A DNA stretch of 20,340 nt from RGIG9115 sp045648165. GTDB taxonomy: Bacteria > Bacillota > Clostridia > UBA1381. Location: assembly GCA_045648165.1 (NCBI GenBank), contig JAZRNL010000005.1:1-20340 (forward strand), in the 5' to 3' direction. Position 1 is the stretch's first letter. The number at the start of each line of letters is the position of its first letter. This document shows, piece after piece, positions 1 through 6,187 of this stretch. The notes under the pieces are model-generated. The model ran no database searches, had not been told where the DNA came from, and was given only the letters and a program-made list of their open reading frames with translations. Both the position numbers and the translations under genes were made by a program.

Positions 1-139
1 GTTAGAAAAAATAATAATCCACGAGGATGAGTATGGTCTCCGCCTTGAAATACGAATGAAAGCACCATTCCTTGAAAAAAGTTATACAGATGAAATCGGT
101 ATGATATATGAGGACGATTACGAGGAAGCATCAGCCTGA
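1..139 (+). CDS. C-terminal end of a truncated unknown protein
   Basis: An open frame (codons in phase with base 2) enters from outside the window and ends at TGA 137-139, giving the last 45 residues. They are charged, with a basic and hydrophobic beginning (EKIIIHEDEYGLRLEIRMKA) and a very acidic end (MIYEDDYEEASA). A terminator hairpin follows 16 bp after the stop, which supports a real gene end. I do not recognise the family. The basic beta-strand-like start is reminiscent of C-terminal tails of serine recombinases, but this is only an impression and cannot be supported from 45 residues. The adjacent tRNA-Leu with a duplicated half makes a mobile-element gene conceivable. Confidence 0.5.
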   Translation, partial: LEKIIIHEDEYGLRLEIRMKAPFLEKSYTDEIGMIYEDDYEEASA

Positions 140-154
140 AAAATAACAGGCACG

Positions 155-189
155 AAAAAAGCTTACAGTTGAAATCCTGTAAGCTTTTT
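155..189. terminator. bidirectional intrinsic terminator
   Basis: A perfect inverted repeat AAAAAGCTTACAG / CTGTAAGCTTTTT encloses an 8-nt loop. The A tract on one side and T tract on the other allow termination in both directions: after the truncated plus-strand gene ending at 139 and after the minus-strand tRNA-Leu whose CCA end is at 195. Confidence 0.85.
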
Positions 190-194
190 GTCGG

Positions 195-278
195 TGGTGC
201 GGATGAAGGGACTTGAACCCCCACGATAAAATCACTAGATCCTAAGTCTAGCGCGTCTGCCAATTCCGCCACATCCGC
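195..278 (-). tRNA. tRNA-Leu (anticodon UAG), CCA encoded
   Basis: The reverse complement folds as a class II tRNA. The acceptor stem GCGGATG/CATCCGC has 7 perfect pairs, followed by discriminator A and an encoded CCA (195-197). The anticodon stem CTAGA/TCTAG surrounds loop CTTAGGA, giving anticodon UAG (bases 242-244 of the plus strand) with G37. A long variable arm and the T-arm GTTCAAG motif are present. No convincing promoter is visible just upstream of its 5' end (279-330). The nearest is a perfect one at 465-493, beyond an orphan copy of the 5' half of a tRNA-Leu, so the gene is probably read from there. Confidence 0.95.
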
Positions 279-285
279 ATATTAA
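241..285. repeat. 45-bp direct repeat, copy 1 (5' half of the intact tRNA-Leu)
   Basis: This stretch matches 404-448 at 43 of 45 positions. The two differences are T274/G437 and C275/G438, both in the acceptor stem. The repeat runs from tRNA position 37, immediately 3' of the anticodon, through the tRNA 5' end and seven bases beyond. It therefore breaks exactly in the anticodon loop, a known crossover sublocation for tyrosine integrases in tRNA genes. Confidence 0.9.
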
Positions 286-403
286 GTTTTTACCTCTTAA
301 TTTTTACACGGTGGAGGTACACCGAGGAGGAGCATATCGCTTAATCCTCATCTATGAAAACGGAAAAACCGTAATCAACAATAAAATCACATACAGGACG
401 GAA
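286..403. other. 118-bp segment between the tRNA-Leu repeats, coding-like remnant
   Basis: This segment lies between the two copies of the tRNA-Leu half. One plus-strand frame is open from 239 to the TAA at 446-448. Its central part reads like ordinary protein (YRLILIYENGKTVINNKITY, about 335-394) and continues in frame into the second repeat. A GAGGAGGA tract at about 324-331 looks like a ribosome-binding site but no start codon follows at a sensible distance. There is no convincing start and no family I recognise, so I treat it as a gene remnant or element scar rather than a functional gene. Confidence 0.4.
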
Positions 404-448
404 CCTAAGTCTAGCGCGTCTGCCAATTCCGCCACAGGCGCATATTAA
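404..448. repeat. 45-bp direct repeat, copy 2: orphan 5' half of tRNA-Leu
   Basis: On the minus strand this is the 5' half of a tRNA-Leu gene, from acceptor strand GCGCCTG to the base after the anticodon, where similarity to the intact tRNA at 195-278 stops abruptly. It has no 3' half. A consensus promoter reading leftward lies directly upstream (465-493), so the normal upstream region of a tRNA gene is attached to a truncated copy. It could be an attachment-site remnant, or what is left of a tandem tRNA-Leu pair after deletion. Confidence 0.85.
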
Positions 449-464
449 CCTAACAGCAGTTTGT

Positions 465-493
465 ATTATACCACGAATTATGGTTGTTGTCAA
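465..493 (-). promoter_or_regulatory. consensus sigma-A promoter reading leftward into the tRNA-Leu repeats
   Basis: On the minus strand the -35 is TTGACA (488-493) and the -10 is TATAAT (465-470), separated by exactly 17 nt. Transcription would start near 457, a few bases before the orphan tRNA-Leu half. It is the only good promoter seen for the intact tRNA-Leu. Confidence 0.85.
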
Positions 494-532
494 CTGATAA
501 ACAGAAAAATATTTATTTTTTTTAAAAAAGTA

Positions 533-561
533 TTGACAAACATAAAAAGTTGTGTTATAAT
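533..561 (+). promoter_or_regulatory. consensus sigma-A promoter for tRNA-Ser
   Basis: The -35 is TTGACA (533-538) and the -10 is TATAAT (556-561) with a 17-nt spacer. The tRNA-Ser begins 16 nt after the -10. It diverges from the leftward promoter at 465-493. Confidence 0.9.
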
Positions 562-577
562 GTCTATCGTTGACTAC

Positions 578-665
578 GGAGAGATGTCTGAGCGGTTGAA
601 AGAGCCGGTCTTGAAAACCGGTGACGTGCGAGCGTCCGTGGGTTCGAATCCCACTCTCTCCTCCA
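578..665 (+). tRNA. tRNA-Ser (anticodon UGA), CCA encoded
   Basis: A class II tRNA. The acceptor stem GGAGAGA/TCTCTCC is perfect. The anticodon stem CCGGT/ACCGG encloses CTTGAAA with anticodon UGA at 612-614. A long variable arm GACG/CGTC (623-626 with 633-636) is diagnostic of Ser. The T arm carries GTTCGAATC, and CCA is encoded (663-665). The discriminator base is U (662), whereas G is the usual one in bacterial tRNA-Ser. It has its own promoter and a terminator 4 nt downstream. Confidence 0.96.
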
Positions 666-669
666 GAAG

Positions 670-699
670 AAACGATTTGCTTATGCAGGTCGTTTTTTT
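670..699 (+). terminator. intrinsic terminator of tRNA-Ser
   Basis: The hairpin pairs AAACGATTTGC with GCAGGTCGTTT (11 pairs, two of them G-U) around a TTAT loop, and a T run continues to 699. Confidence 0.85.
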
Positions 700-709
700 A
701 GTTTTATTT

Positions 710-864
710 GCCTTACGGCAAGTGATATTGCTTTACAGTGTTATTTACGTTGCAAGTAGTATTGCTTTTGGCAGATAAAAACGAATAAAATATTAATGAA
801 ATCAAAGGGTTCAATATCACTTTTACAAAGTAAAAATATCACTCCAACGAAGTTGGAATATAAC
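710..864. repeat. array of mini-hairpins separated by GTGATATT-like 8-mers
   Basis: On the left, plus-strand 8-mers GTGATATT (722-729), GTGTTATT (738-745) and GTAGTATT (756-763) recur every 16-18 bp. On the right the reverse complement recurs every 22 bp: AATATCAC (813-820, 835-842) and AATATAAC (857-864). Between them lie small perfect hairpins with unrelated arms: GCC/GGC (710-719), TTTTAC/GTAAAA (821-835) and TCCAAC/GTTGGA (843-857). The two halves face each other around about 50 bp of AT-rich DNA, so the whole block is a loose inverted repeat. No coding frame explains it. It resembles degenerate non-coding repeat units of Clostridia. Its function is unknown. Confidence 0.6.
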
Positions 865-916
865 TTAAACGCTGATACAACTGCCGGTATAAAAACAAAT
901 AACTTTAATAAACCAT

Positions 917-951
917 GAGCCTTCAGTTTTTCCGAAGGCTCTGTATTTTTT
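917..951 (+). terminator. intrinsic terminator in a gene-free stretch
   Basis: A perfect stem GAGCCTTC/GAAGGCTC (917-924 with 934-941) with a 9-nt loop, followed by TGTATTTTTT. There is no gene between the tRNA-Ser terminator at 699 and here. Either a non-coding transcript through the hairpin array ends here, or this is the relic of a lost gene. Confidence 0.75.
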
Positions 952-1068
952 GCTATGCCAATTAATTTTAATACATAAATACAGATAATAGTTACTAAAT
1001 AAAGACTATAAGCTCTTTCAAAACCCTGCTTTGAGTGGTAAACTAAAATAAAGGCAGGTGTTAATGTT
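952..1068. other. AT-rich leader before the first xre gene
   Basis: Nothing coding is visible. I see no strong promoter; TAAACT or TAAAAT near 1040 are weak -10 candidates. The ribosome-binding site AGGCAGGTG (1052-1060) lies at its end. Confidence 0.4.
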
Positions 1069-1407
1069 TTGAACTATAAATTATTAGGAATGAATATAAG
1101 AAAACGAAGAAAAGAGAAAAATTATACATTAGAGCAATTAGCGGAAAAGCTTAACGTATCTACGACATTTATAGGACAGATTGAAAGAGCGAAGGGTAAG
1201 CCTTCCCTTGAAACATTAGTGAAGATTGCAAATGTTCTTGAAATATCCCCCGACAGCTTGCTTTTCGGAGATTTGAACACTCAATCAGGAAACAATCACT
1301 TTACTAAAAAAATAACAGAACTAACTGAAAATTTCAGTTCGAAAGACAAAGAGTTATTACTGAAAAATATCGAAATAATTAATGAGTACAGAAACAATTC
1401 AATATAA
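1069..1407 (+). CDS. Xre/SinR-type helix-turn-helix transcriptional regulator
   Basis: A 112-residue, probably cytoplasmic DNA-binding protein. Residues about 9-62 form one HTH_3 (Cro/CI/Xre) domain: an R-rich helix 1 (NIRKRRKEK), the TLEQLAEKLNVSTTFIGQIE helix-turn-helix, then the family pattern GKPSLETLVKIANVLEISPDSLL. The tail (about 75-110) is a charged helix (FSSKDKELLLKNIEIINEY), as in Clostridial SinR-like repressors, where it usually mediates dimerisation. The TTG start is chosen because AGGCAGGTG ends 8 nt before it. The only in-frame ATG (codon 8) would cut into helix 1. It is the first of three same-strand xre-type genes. The target is unknown; autoregulation is common in the family but no operator is visible. 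Confidence 0.85.
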   Translation: MNYKLLGMNIRKRRKEKNYTLEQLAEKLNVSTTFIGQIERAKGKPSLETLVKIANVLEISPDSLLFGDLNTQSGNNHFTKKITELTENFSSKDKELLLKNIEIINEYRNNSI

Positions 1408-1456
1408 ACATTTTCGTTTAAAACAGTCTGCACTATAATTAAAAGGAAGATTTATT

Positions 1457-1699
1457 ATGTTAAATGAAAATGAATATAAGGCATATTGTTGGATATAGGG
1501 ATAAAAAATAGGCTATTACAGAAGAAAATCAGACATGACACAGGCTGAGCTTACAGAGCATACCGGATTAACTCTTTCCTACATCAGCCAACTTGAAAGT
1601 CCCAATCTCCTGTATTGCCCTTCTATTAAAACCCTTTTTACCATTGCTAAGGTTCTTGGGATAAAAACATTCAAGTTAATAGACATTGAAGAAAACTAA
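1457..1699 (+). pseudogene. broken Xre-family regulator (two compensating frame errors)
   Basis: A good ribosome-binding site (AAGGAAG, 7 nt before) precedes ATG 1457. The frame then meets TAG at 1496 and TAA at 1502 before continuing in the same phase, from about 1508 to TAA 1697, as a clear HTH protein (TQAELTEHTGLTLSYISQLE, then SIKTLFTIAKVLGIKTFKL). In the next phase bases 1489-1506 encode LDIGIK, exactly what this Clostridial Xre subfamily has before IGYYRRK. One missing T near 1489 and one extra A in the A run at 1504-1509 would restore an intact protein of about 80 residues. A shorter product from ATG 1535 would lack HTH helix 1. The cause is either true decay or homopolymer sequencing errors. 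Confidence 0.75.
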
Positions 1700-1723
1700 C
1701 AAACTGCCGGGGGCTGAATTATT

Positions 1724-2308
1724 TTGAAGAAGATATCTAAATTTAACGAATTAGTGTATAAGCTTAGAAAAGCAAAAGGACTTACTCAAAAAGAGCTTGC
1801 TGAAAAACTCCATACCACTGCAAAAACCATTTCAAATTGGGAGCGCAAGAAAAATTGCATACCCGCCGAAATGATTTCAAGTATTATAAAAGAGCTTGAT
1901 ATTGATAAAAAATTTATATATGAAGAATATATAGATGAAGGCTCATCTAAGAATGGTGTCAAATTTTTCTACTGCCCTAAATGTAGGAATATTATGTGGA
2001 GCTTTACAAAGAACATGCAGACCTGCTGTAACCACACCCTCTATCCGCTAAAGGCTTCTCCTGAAAATTCTGAACACTATCTTTATACTGTTATCTCTCC
2101 CCACACCGGTTTTTTAGACGTCTCCTCAAACCACCCGCAAAATGCGGAACATCGTATTGAATTCGTGGCTTACGTATCCGAAGAAAATGTAATTATAATC
2201 TCCCACCGCGAAAACAAACCTTTCAGCACTTCATTTAATCATATGCCCGGTGGAATATTATATATGTTTTGCTCAAAGCACGGATTGTTCAGCGATAGCG
2301 TATTTTAA
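1724..2308 (+). CDS. HTH regulator fused to a desulfoferrodoxin-like (superoxide reductase fold) domain
   Basis: 194 residues. Residues 6-62 are an Xre HTH (LTQKELAEKLHTTAKTISNW). Residues 81-108 form a desulforedoxin-like FeS4 site with Cys84, Cys87, Cys101 and Cys102. Residues 112-190 match the superoxide reductase domain, with candidate iron ligands His118, His137, His143, Cys183 and His186. Their spacings (19, 6, 40, 3) nearly equal those of class I desulfoferrodoxin. HP...EH and FCSKHGLF are the family signatures. The Glu-Lys pair preceding the first His in active enzymes is Ser116-Glu117 here, so I infer a redox or iron sensor rather than an efficient reductase. The TTG start has only a G-rich weak ribosome-binding site (GGGGG, about 1709-1713). 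It lies 24 bp after the broken xre, probably co-transcribed, and ends in a strong terminator. Confidence 0.85.
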   Translation: MKKISKFNELVYKLRKAKGLTQKELAEKLHTTAKTISNWERKKNCIPAEMISSIIKELDIDKKFIYEEYIDEGSSKNGVKFFYCPKCRNIMWSFTKNMQTCCNHTLYPLKASPENSEHYLYTVISPHTGFLDVSSNHPQNAEHRIEFVAYVSEENVIIISHRENKPFSTSFNHMPGGILYMFCSKHGLFSDSVF

Positions 2309-2313
2309 AAATT

Positions 2314-2354
2314 AACCTCCTCACAAGGCTTAAAATCACCTTGGAGGAGGTTTT
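2314..2354. terminator. bidirectional terminator between convergent genes
   Basis: AACCTCCTC-A-CAAGG pairs with CCTTG-GAGGAGGTT (14 pairs, one bulged A) and is flanked by A and T tracts on opposite sides. It serves the HTH-desulfoferrodoxin gene on plus and the P-type ATPase gene on minus. Confidence 0.9.
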
Positions 2355-2357
2355 GTT

Positions 2358-4964
2358 TTATTCTTTTATAAATCCTGCCATCTTTCCTATCTCCATAAGA
2401 ATCACAGGCACAAATACAAACCCCAGAGCAATAAGATAAAGCTTAACCGGAAGTATCACAAGTCCGAATGCAATTCTCACAGGTGTGAAAAGAACAATAA
2501 GTACCAAAGCGAGAGAGGCAATCACTGCCAGGTTAAGATTTTTGTTTGTAAAAAATCCTGTTTTAAATAATGATTTATAAGACCTCATATTAAATGCTTG
2601 AATAACCTGAGTTATAGCAAGGATACTAAATGCCATTGTCTGCCCGCCTTCAAGCGTTCCTGTTACTGTCTCCCCAAGCCTGAATCCCAAAAGAGAAAGA
2701 ATAGCAAACATAACACCCTGAAGCACTACTCTTATGCCAAGACCATTTGCAAAAATTCCTTCGTTTTTTGGCTTCGGACTTCTACTCATTATATCTTCAT
2801 CCACCGCTTCCATACCAAGAGCAATAGCCGGAAGCGAATCGGTTACAAGATTAATCCACAAAAGTTGCATAGATAAAAACGGAGTTTTGTGCCATAAAAC
2901 CATTGCCAAAAACACTGTTACAACCTCGCCTATATTCGTGCCGAGCAAGAAGCCTATAACCTTTTTAATATTAGAATATATACCTCTGCCTTCACGAATT
3001 GCCTCTACAATGGTAGCAAAATTATCGTCTGTAAGAGTCATATCTGCAGCGTCCTTTGCAACATCGGTGCCCGTTATGCCCATAGCGCAGCCTATATCTG
3101 CCGCTTTAAGGGCAGGCGCGTCATTCACACCATCACCCGTCATGGCAACAACCTTTTCTTTTCTTTGCCATGCCTTTACTATTCTGATTTTGTTCTCTGG
3201 AGAAACCCGGGCATAAACTGAAATGTTTTCAACACGGTTGTCAAGCTCCCGATCAGTCAAACCGTCAAGCTCCGTGCCTGTTATCGCCAAATCACCCTCA
3301 GCAAGAATTCCAAGCTCTTTAGCTATTGCAGAAGCAGTTACCACGTGATCCCCTGTTATCATAACAGGTTTGATACCTGCCTTGCGGCATATCTCTACTG
3401 CAGCCTTTGCCTCGGGACGGGGCGGGTCAATCATACCTACGAGGCCCATAAATGTAAGTCCCGTTTCTATCTCCTCCGATGTTAAAACTTCGGGGATATC
3501 AGAAATTTCCCTGTATCCTATGCCGAGAACCCGAAGAGCATTATTACTCATTACTTCAGTAATTTCTTTTGCCTTTTCAAGGTTGCCCTCTGCGCAGCGA
3601 CATGACATAACATCAAAGGCACCCTTTGCTATAACCACTATTTTTCCGTCTATTTTGTGGATTGTAGACATCATTTTCCTGTCGGAATCAAAAGGAATAC
3701 CACCAATACGCGGATAGTTTTTGCTAAGTTCTTCCTTTGTGATACCATTTTTATATGCGGCGTATACAATAGCAGTTTCTGTAGGGTCGCCTACATGCTG
3801 AACATTTCCGTCATTTACTGAAACTGAACCATCACTGCACAGCGTGCCATACATAAGAAGTTTCTTTATATTCTCGTCGGCAGATGCATCAACATCATTC
3901 AAATCCCCGCCGTCTGTGTATGCTTTAACCAAGGTCATTCTGTTCTGGGTAAGAGTCCCTGTTTTATCGGAGCATATAACCGATGCGCTGCCCAGGGTTT
4001 CTACCGCAGGCAATCGACGTATTAGTGCATTTCGTTTTACCATCCGCTGAACCCCGATTGAAAGAACAATAGTTACAATTGCCGGTAATCCTTCAGGAAT
4101 TGCCGATACTGCAAGTGATACTGCGGTCATAAAGATTTCCATAAGAGGAATACCGCTCGTGAGCCCCACCGCAAAAATTATTCCACAGGCAATGAGTGCA
4201 ACCATACCGAGATATTTACCGAGACGTGCAAGCTTTTTCTGAAGAGGGGTCTGAACTGAGTCTTCGTTACCAAGAAGATTTGCAATGTTACCCATTTCGG
4301 TGTTCATACCCGTACCCACAACAATAGCTTCCCCTGTTCCATAGGATATACTACAACCTGAAAAAACCATATTTAATCTATCACCCAATGGAGCGCCTGC
4401 GTCAATAACCGACTCCGCATCTTTATCAGATGGCACAGATTCGCCTGTGAGTGCCGATTCCTCGCTTTTGAGGCTGAAGGATTTTAAAAGCCTTGCATCA
4501 GCAGGAACAAAATCTCCCGCTTCCAGATGGATTATATCACCCGGCACAAGAAGGGTTGCATCTATTATTTGTTCCTCACCGTCACGAATTACACGTGCAT
4601 GCGGGGCTGACAAGTTTTTGAGGGCATCAAGAGCCTTTTCTGCTTTACTCTCTTGCAAAACTCCCATTATGGCATTGAGAACTACAATGAGAAGAATTAA
4701 TACGGGTTCAAAAAACTCACGAGGGTTTTGTTCCACGCAAGCAATTACGAATGACACAATTGCCGCTACAAGAAGTATGATTATCATGACATCCTTGAAC
4801 TGGTCAAAAAATCTTTGTAGAGTTGATTTCTTTTTCTTTTCCTTTAATTTATTCTCTCCGTATTTTGCAAGAAGTTCATCTGCATATCCAGATGGAAGCC
4901 CTTTTACAGGGTTAGTATTTAATAATTTTATTACATTTTCCTTAGAACAACTGTAAAAATCCAA
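2358..4964 (-). CDS. calcium-translocating P-type ATPase (SERCA/PMCA-like, P2)
   Basis: About 868 residues. It should export Ca2+ (or a related divalent ion) from the cytoplasm, driven by ATP through an aspartyl-phosphate. Counting from ATG 4983-4985, I see an N-terminal cation-ATPase domain, actuator TGES (180-183), M4 PEGLP (297-301, with the Ca-ligand Glu), phosphorylation motif DKTGT (Asp340), N-domain KGA, hinge TGDGVNDAPAL, M5 NIGEV and M6 NLVTD, which match SERCA calcium-site residues, and four C-terminal helices. The start is moved to TTG 4964 because GGGGAGG ends 7 nt before it and is itself inside the longer frame. It stands alone with its own promoter and is divergent from hydE. 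Na+ or Mn2+ transport is a less likely alternative. Confidence 0.92.
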   Translation of the reverse strand: MDFYSCSKENVIKLLNTNPVKGLPSGYADELLAKYGENKLKEKKKKSTLQRFFDQFKDVMIIILLVAAIVSFVIACVEQNPREFFEPVLILLIVVLNAIMGVLQESKAEKALDALKNLSAPHARVIRDGEEQIIDATLLVPGDIIHLEAGDFVPADARLLKSFSLKSEESALTGESVPSDKDAESVIDAGAPLGDRLNMVFSGCSISYGTGEAIVVGTGMNTEMGNIANLLGNEDSVQTPLQKKLARLGKYLGMVALIACGIIFAVGLTSGIPLMEIFMTAVSLAVSAIPEGLPAIVTIVLSIGVQRMVKRNALIRRLPAVETLGSASVICSDKTGTLTQNRMTLVKAYTDGGDLNDVDASADENIKKLLMYGTLCSDGSVSVNDGNVQHVGDPTETAIVYAAYKNGITKEELSKNYPRIGGIPFDSDRKMMSTIHKIDGKIVVIAKGAFDVMSCRCAEGNLEKAKEITEVMSNNALRVLGIGYREISDIPEVLTSEEIETGLTFMGLVGMIDPPRPEAKAAVEICRKAGIKPVMITGDHVVTASAIAKELGILAEGDLAITGTELDGLTDRELDNRVENISVYARVSPENKIRIVKAWQRKEKVVAMTGDGVNDAPALKAADIGCAMGITGTDVAKDAADMTLTDDNFATIVEAIREGRGIYSNIKKVIGFLLGTNIGEVVTVFLAMVLWHKTPFLSMQLLWINLVTDSLPAIALGMEAVDEDIMSRSPKPKNEGIFANGLGIRVVLQGVMFAILSLLGFRLGETVTGTLEGGQTMAFSILAITQVIQAFNMRSYKSLFKTGFFTNKNLNLAVIASLALVLIVLFTPVRIAFGLVILPVKLYLIALGFVFVPVILMEIGKMAGFIKE

Positions 4965-5005
4965 AACTGTTCCTCCCCTTAACATTTCAATTTCTATTAT
5001 TTACT

Positions 5006-5034
5006 ATTATATCATACAGAGTATTAACAGTCTA
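5006..5034 (-). promoter_or_regulatory. probable promoter of the P-type ATPase gene
   Basis: On the minus strand the -35 is TAGACT (5029-5034, 4 of 6) and the -10 is TATAAT (5006-5011), with a 17-nt spacer. The mRNA leader would be about 35 nt. Confidence 0.65.
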
Positions 5035-5095
5035 TATTTATTATATTAAGCATTTATTAAATATTTTTCCGTATACCGATTTTTTTATACAGATG

Positions 5096-5124
5096 TTGAC
5101 AAAATACGCCTTACCAGATATAAT
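5096..5124 (+). promoter_or_regulatory. consensus sigma-A promoter of hydE
   Basis: TTGACA (5096-5101), a 17-nt spacer and TATAAT (5119-5124). It lies inside the longest open frame of hydE, which shows that the upstream TTG at 5093 cannot be the start. Confidence 0.88.
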
Positions 5125-5146
5125 AAATCAAGAAGGAATGATTAAA

Positions 5147-6187
5147 ATGAATAATGCAAATAAATATATAGACGAGCTGGCAAAAACCAATAATATCTCT
5201 GATGAAAAGCTTCTGACTATCCTTGCAGGGGGAAGCTGTGACAGCTATTTATTTGAATGTGCAGATAAAGTCAGACGGTCTGTTTACGGAAATAAAGTTT
5301 ATATAAGAGGGCTTATAGAATTCACAAACTACTGCAAAAACAACTGCTACTACTGCGGAATACGATGCGCCAACAAAAATGCTGAAAGATACCGTCTTAC
5401 AAAAGAGGATATTCTTTTATGCTGCAAGGAAGGCTACAGTTTAGGCTTCAGAACATTTGTATTACAAGGCGGCGAAGACCCATACTATACAAATGAAATT
5501 ATATGCGATATTGTTTCTGAAATCCGAAATACCTATCCTGATTGCGCAATTACCTTGTCAATAGGCGAAAAGTCAAAGGAAAGCTATAAAGCATATTTTG
5601 AAGCTGGCGCAAACCGATTTCTGCTAAGGCACGAAACTGCAAGCAATGAACATTACGGAAAGCTTCATCCATCCTCTATGAGCCTCGATGAGCGAAAAAC
5701 GTGCCTTTTTAATCTCAAAGAATTAGGATACCAGGTAGGCTCGGGATTTATGGTTGGCTCTCCTTATCAAACAATGGAAAATATAATTTCCGACCTGAGA
5801 TTTTTACAAGAACTTCAACCTGATATGGTAGGCATAGGTCCGTATGTTAATCATAAAGATACCCCTTTTAAAGACTTTCAAAATGGCAGTGTAGAACTAA
5901 CATTAAGGCTTATATCAATTTTAAGGCTTATGTTCCCAAAGCTTTTAATACCGGCAACAACTGCCCTTGGTACACTTCATCCCGAGGGGCGTGAACTTGG
6001 ACTTAAAGCAGGCGCAAACGTTGTTATGCCAAATCTTTCACCAAAAAATATACGAAAGCTCTACCAGATATATGAAAACAAGCTTTCCACAGATGAGGAA
6101 GCAGCAGAAAGCCGCAAAGCCCTTGAACTAAAAGTAAAAAATGCAGGATACGAAATAGTAATCGACAGAGGCGACAGAGCTCTTTAA
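5147..6187 (+). CDS. hydE: [FeFe] hydrogenase H-cluster maturation radical SAM enzyme HydE
   Basis: 346 residues, cytoplasmic radical-SAM enzyme that with HydF and HydG builds the diiron subcluster of the [FeFe] hydrogenase H-cluster. The family hallmark is visible near the N-terminus: RGLIEFTNYCKNNCYYCGIR, with the CX3CX2C cysteines at residues 63, 67 and 70 binding the 4Fe-4S/SAM cluster. Strong HydE signatures follow: RYRLTKEDIL, LGFRTFVLQGGEDPYYT, ITLSIGEKS, RHETASNEHYGKLHP, GFMVGSPYQT and IGPYVNHKDTPF. The length fits the family (about 350). ATG 5147 is chosen because AAGGA lies 9 nt before it; ATG 5138 abuts the ribosome-binding site and 5093 is the promoter. No hydF, hydG or hydrogenase gene is adjacent. 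Its stop overlaps a terminator. Confidence 0.93.
   Translation: MNNANKYIDELAKTNNISDEKLLTILAGGSCDSYLFECADKVRRSVYGNKVYIRGLIEFTNYCKNNCYYCGIRCANKNAERYRLTKEDILLCCKEGYSLGFRTFVLQGGEDPYYTNEIICDIVSEIRNTYPDCAITLSIGEKSKESYKAYFEAGANRFLLRHETASNEHYGKLHPSSMSLDERKTCLFNLKELGYQVGSGFMVGSPYQTMENIISDLRFLQELQPDMVGIGPYVNHKDTPFKDFQNGSVELTLRLISILRLMFPKLLIPATTALGTLHPEGRELGLKAGANVVMPNLSPKNIRKLYQIYENKLSTDEEAAESRKALELKVKNAGYEIVIDRGDRAL

Noticed and set aside
461..778. 105-codon plus-strand open frame across the tRNA-Ser region
   Set aside because: It runs through a promoter, the whole tRNA-Ser gene and its terminator; the translation of a tRNA is not a protein, and no ribosome-binding site precedes it.
2598..4956. Several plus-strand frames opposite the P-type ATPase gene
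   Set aside because: They are antisense shadows of a gene with all family motifs; none has a ribosome-binding site or recognisable domain. The same applies to frames opposite polA, ssb, uppP, the transglycosylase and the pepP-type gene.
4965..4985. ATG 4985 as start of the P-type ATPase
   Set aside because: The ribosome-binding site GGGGAGG would be inside the coding sequence and none lies before this ATG; TTG 4964 is correctly placed.
5093..5146. Upstream start of hydE at TTG 5093 (or ATG 5138)
   Set aside because: The perfect promoter 5096-5124 lies inside this extension, and ATG 5138 touches the ribosome-binding site; ATG 5147 has correct spacing.
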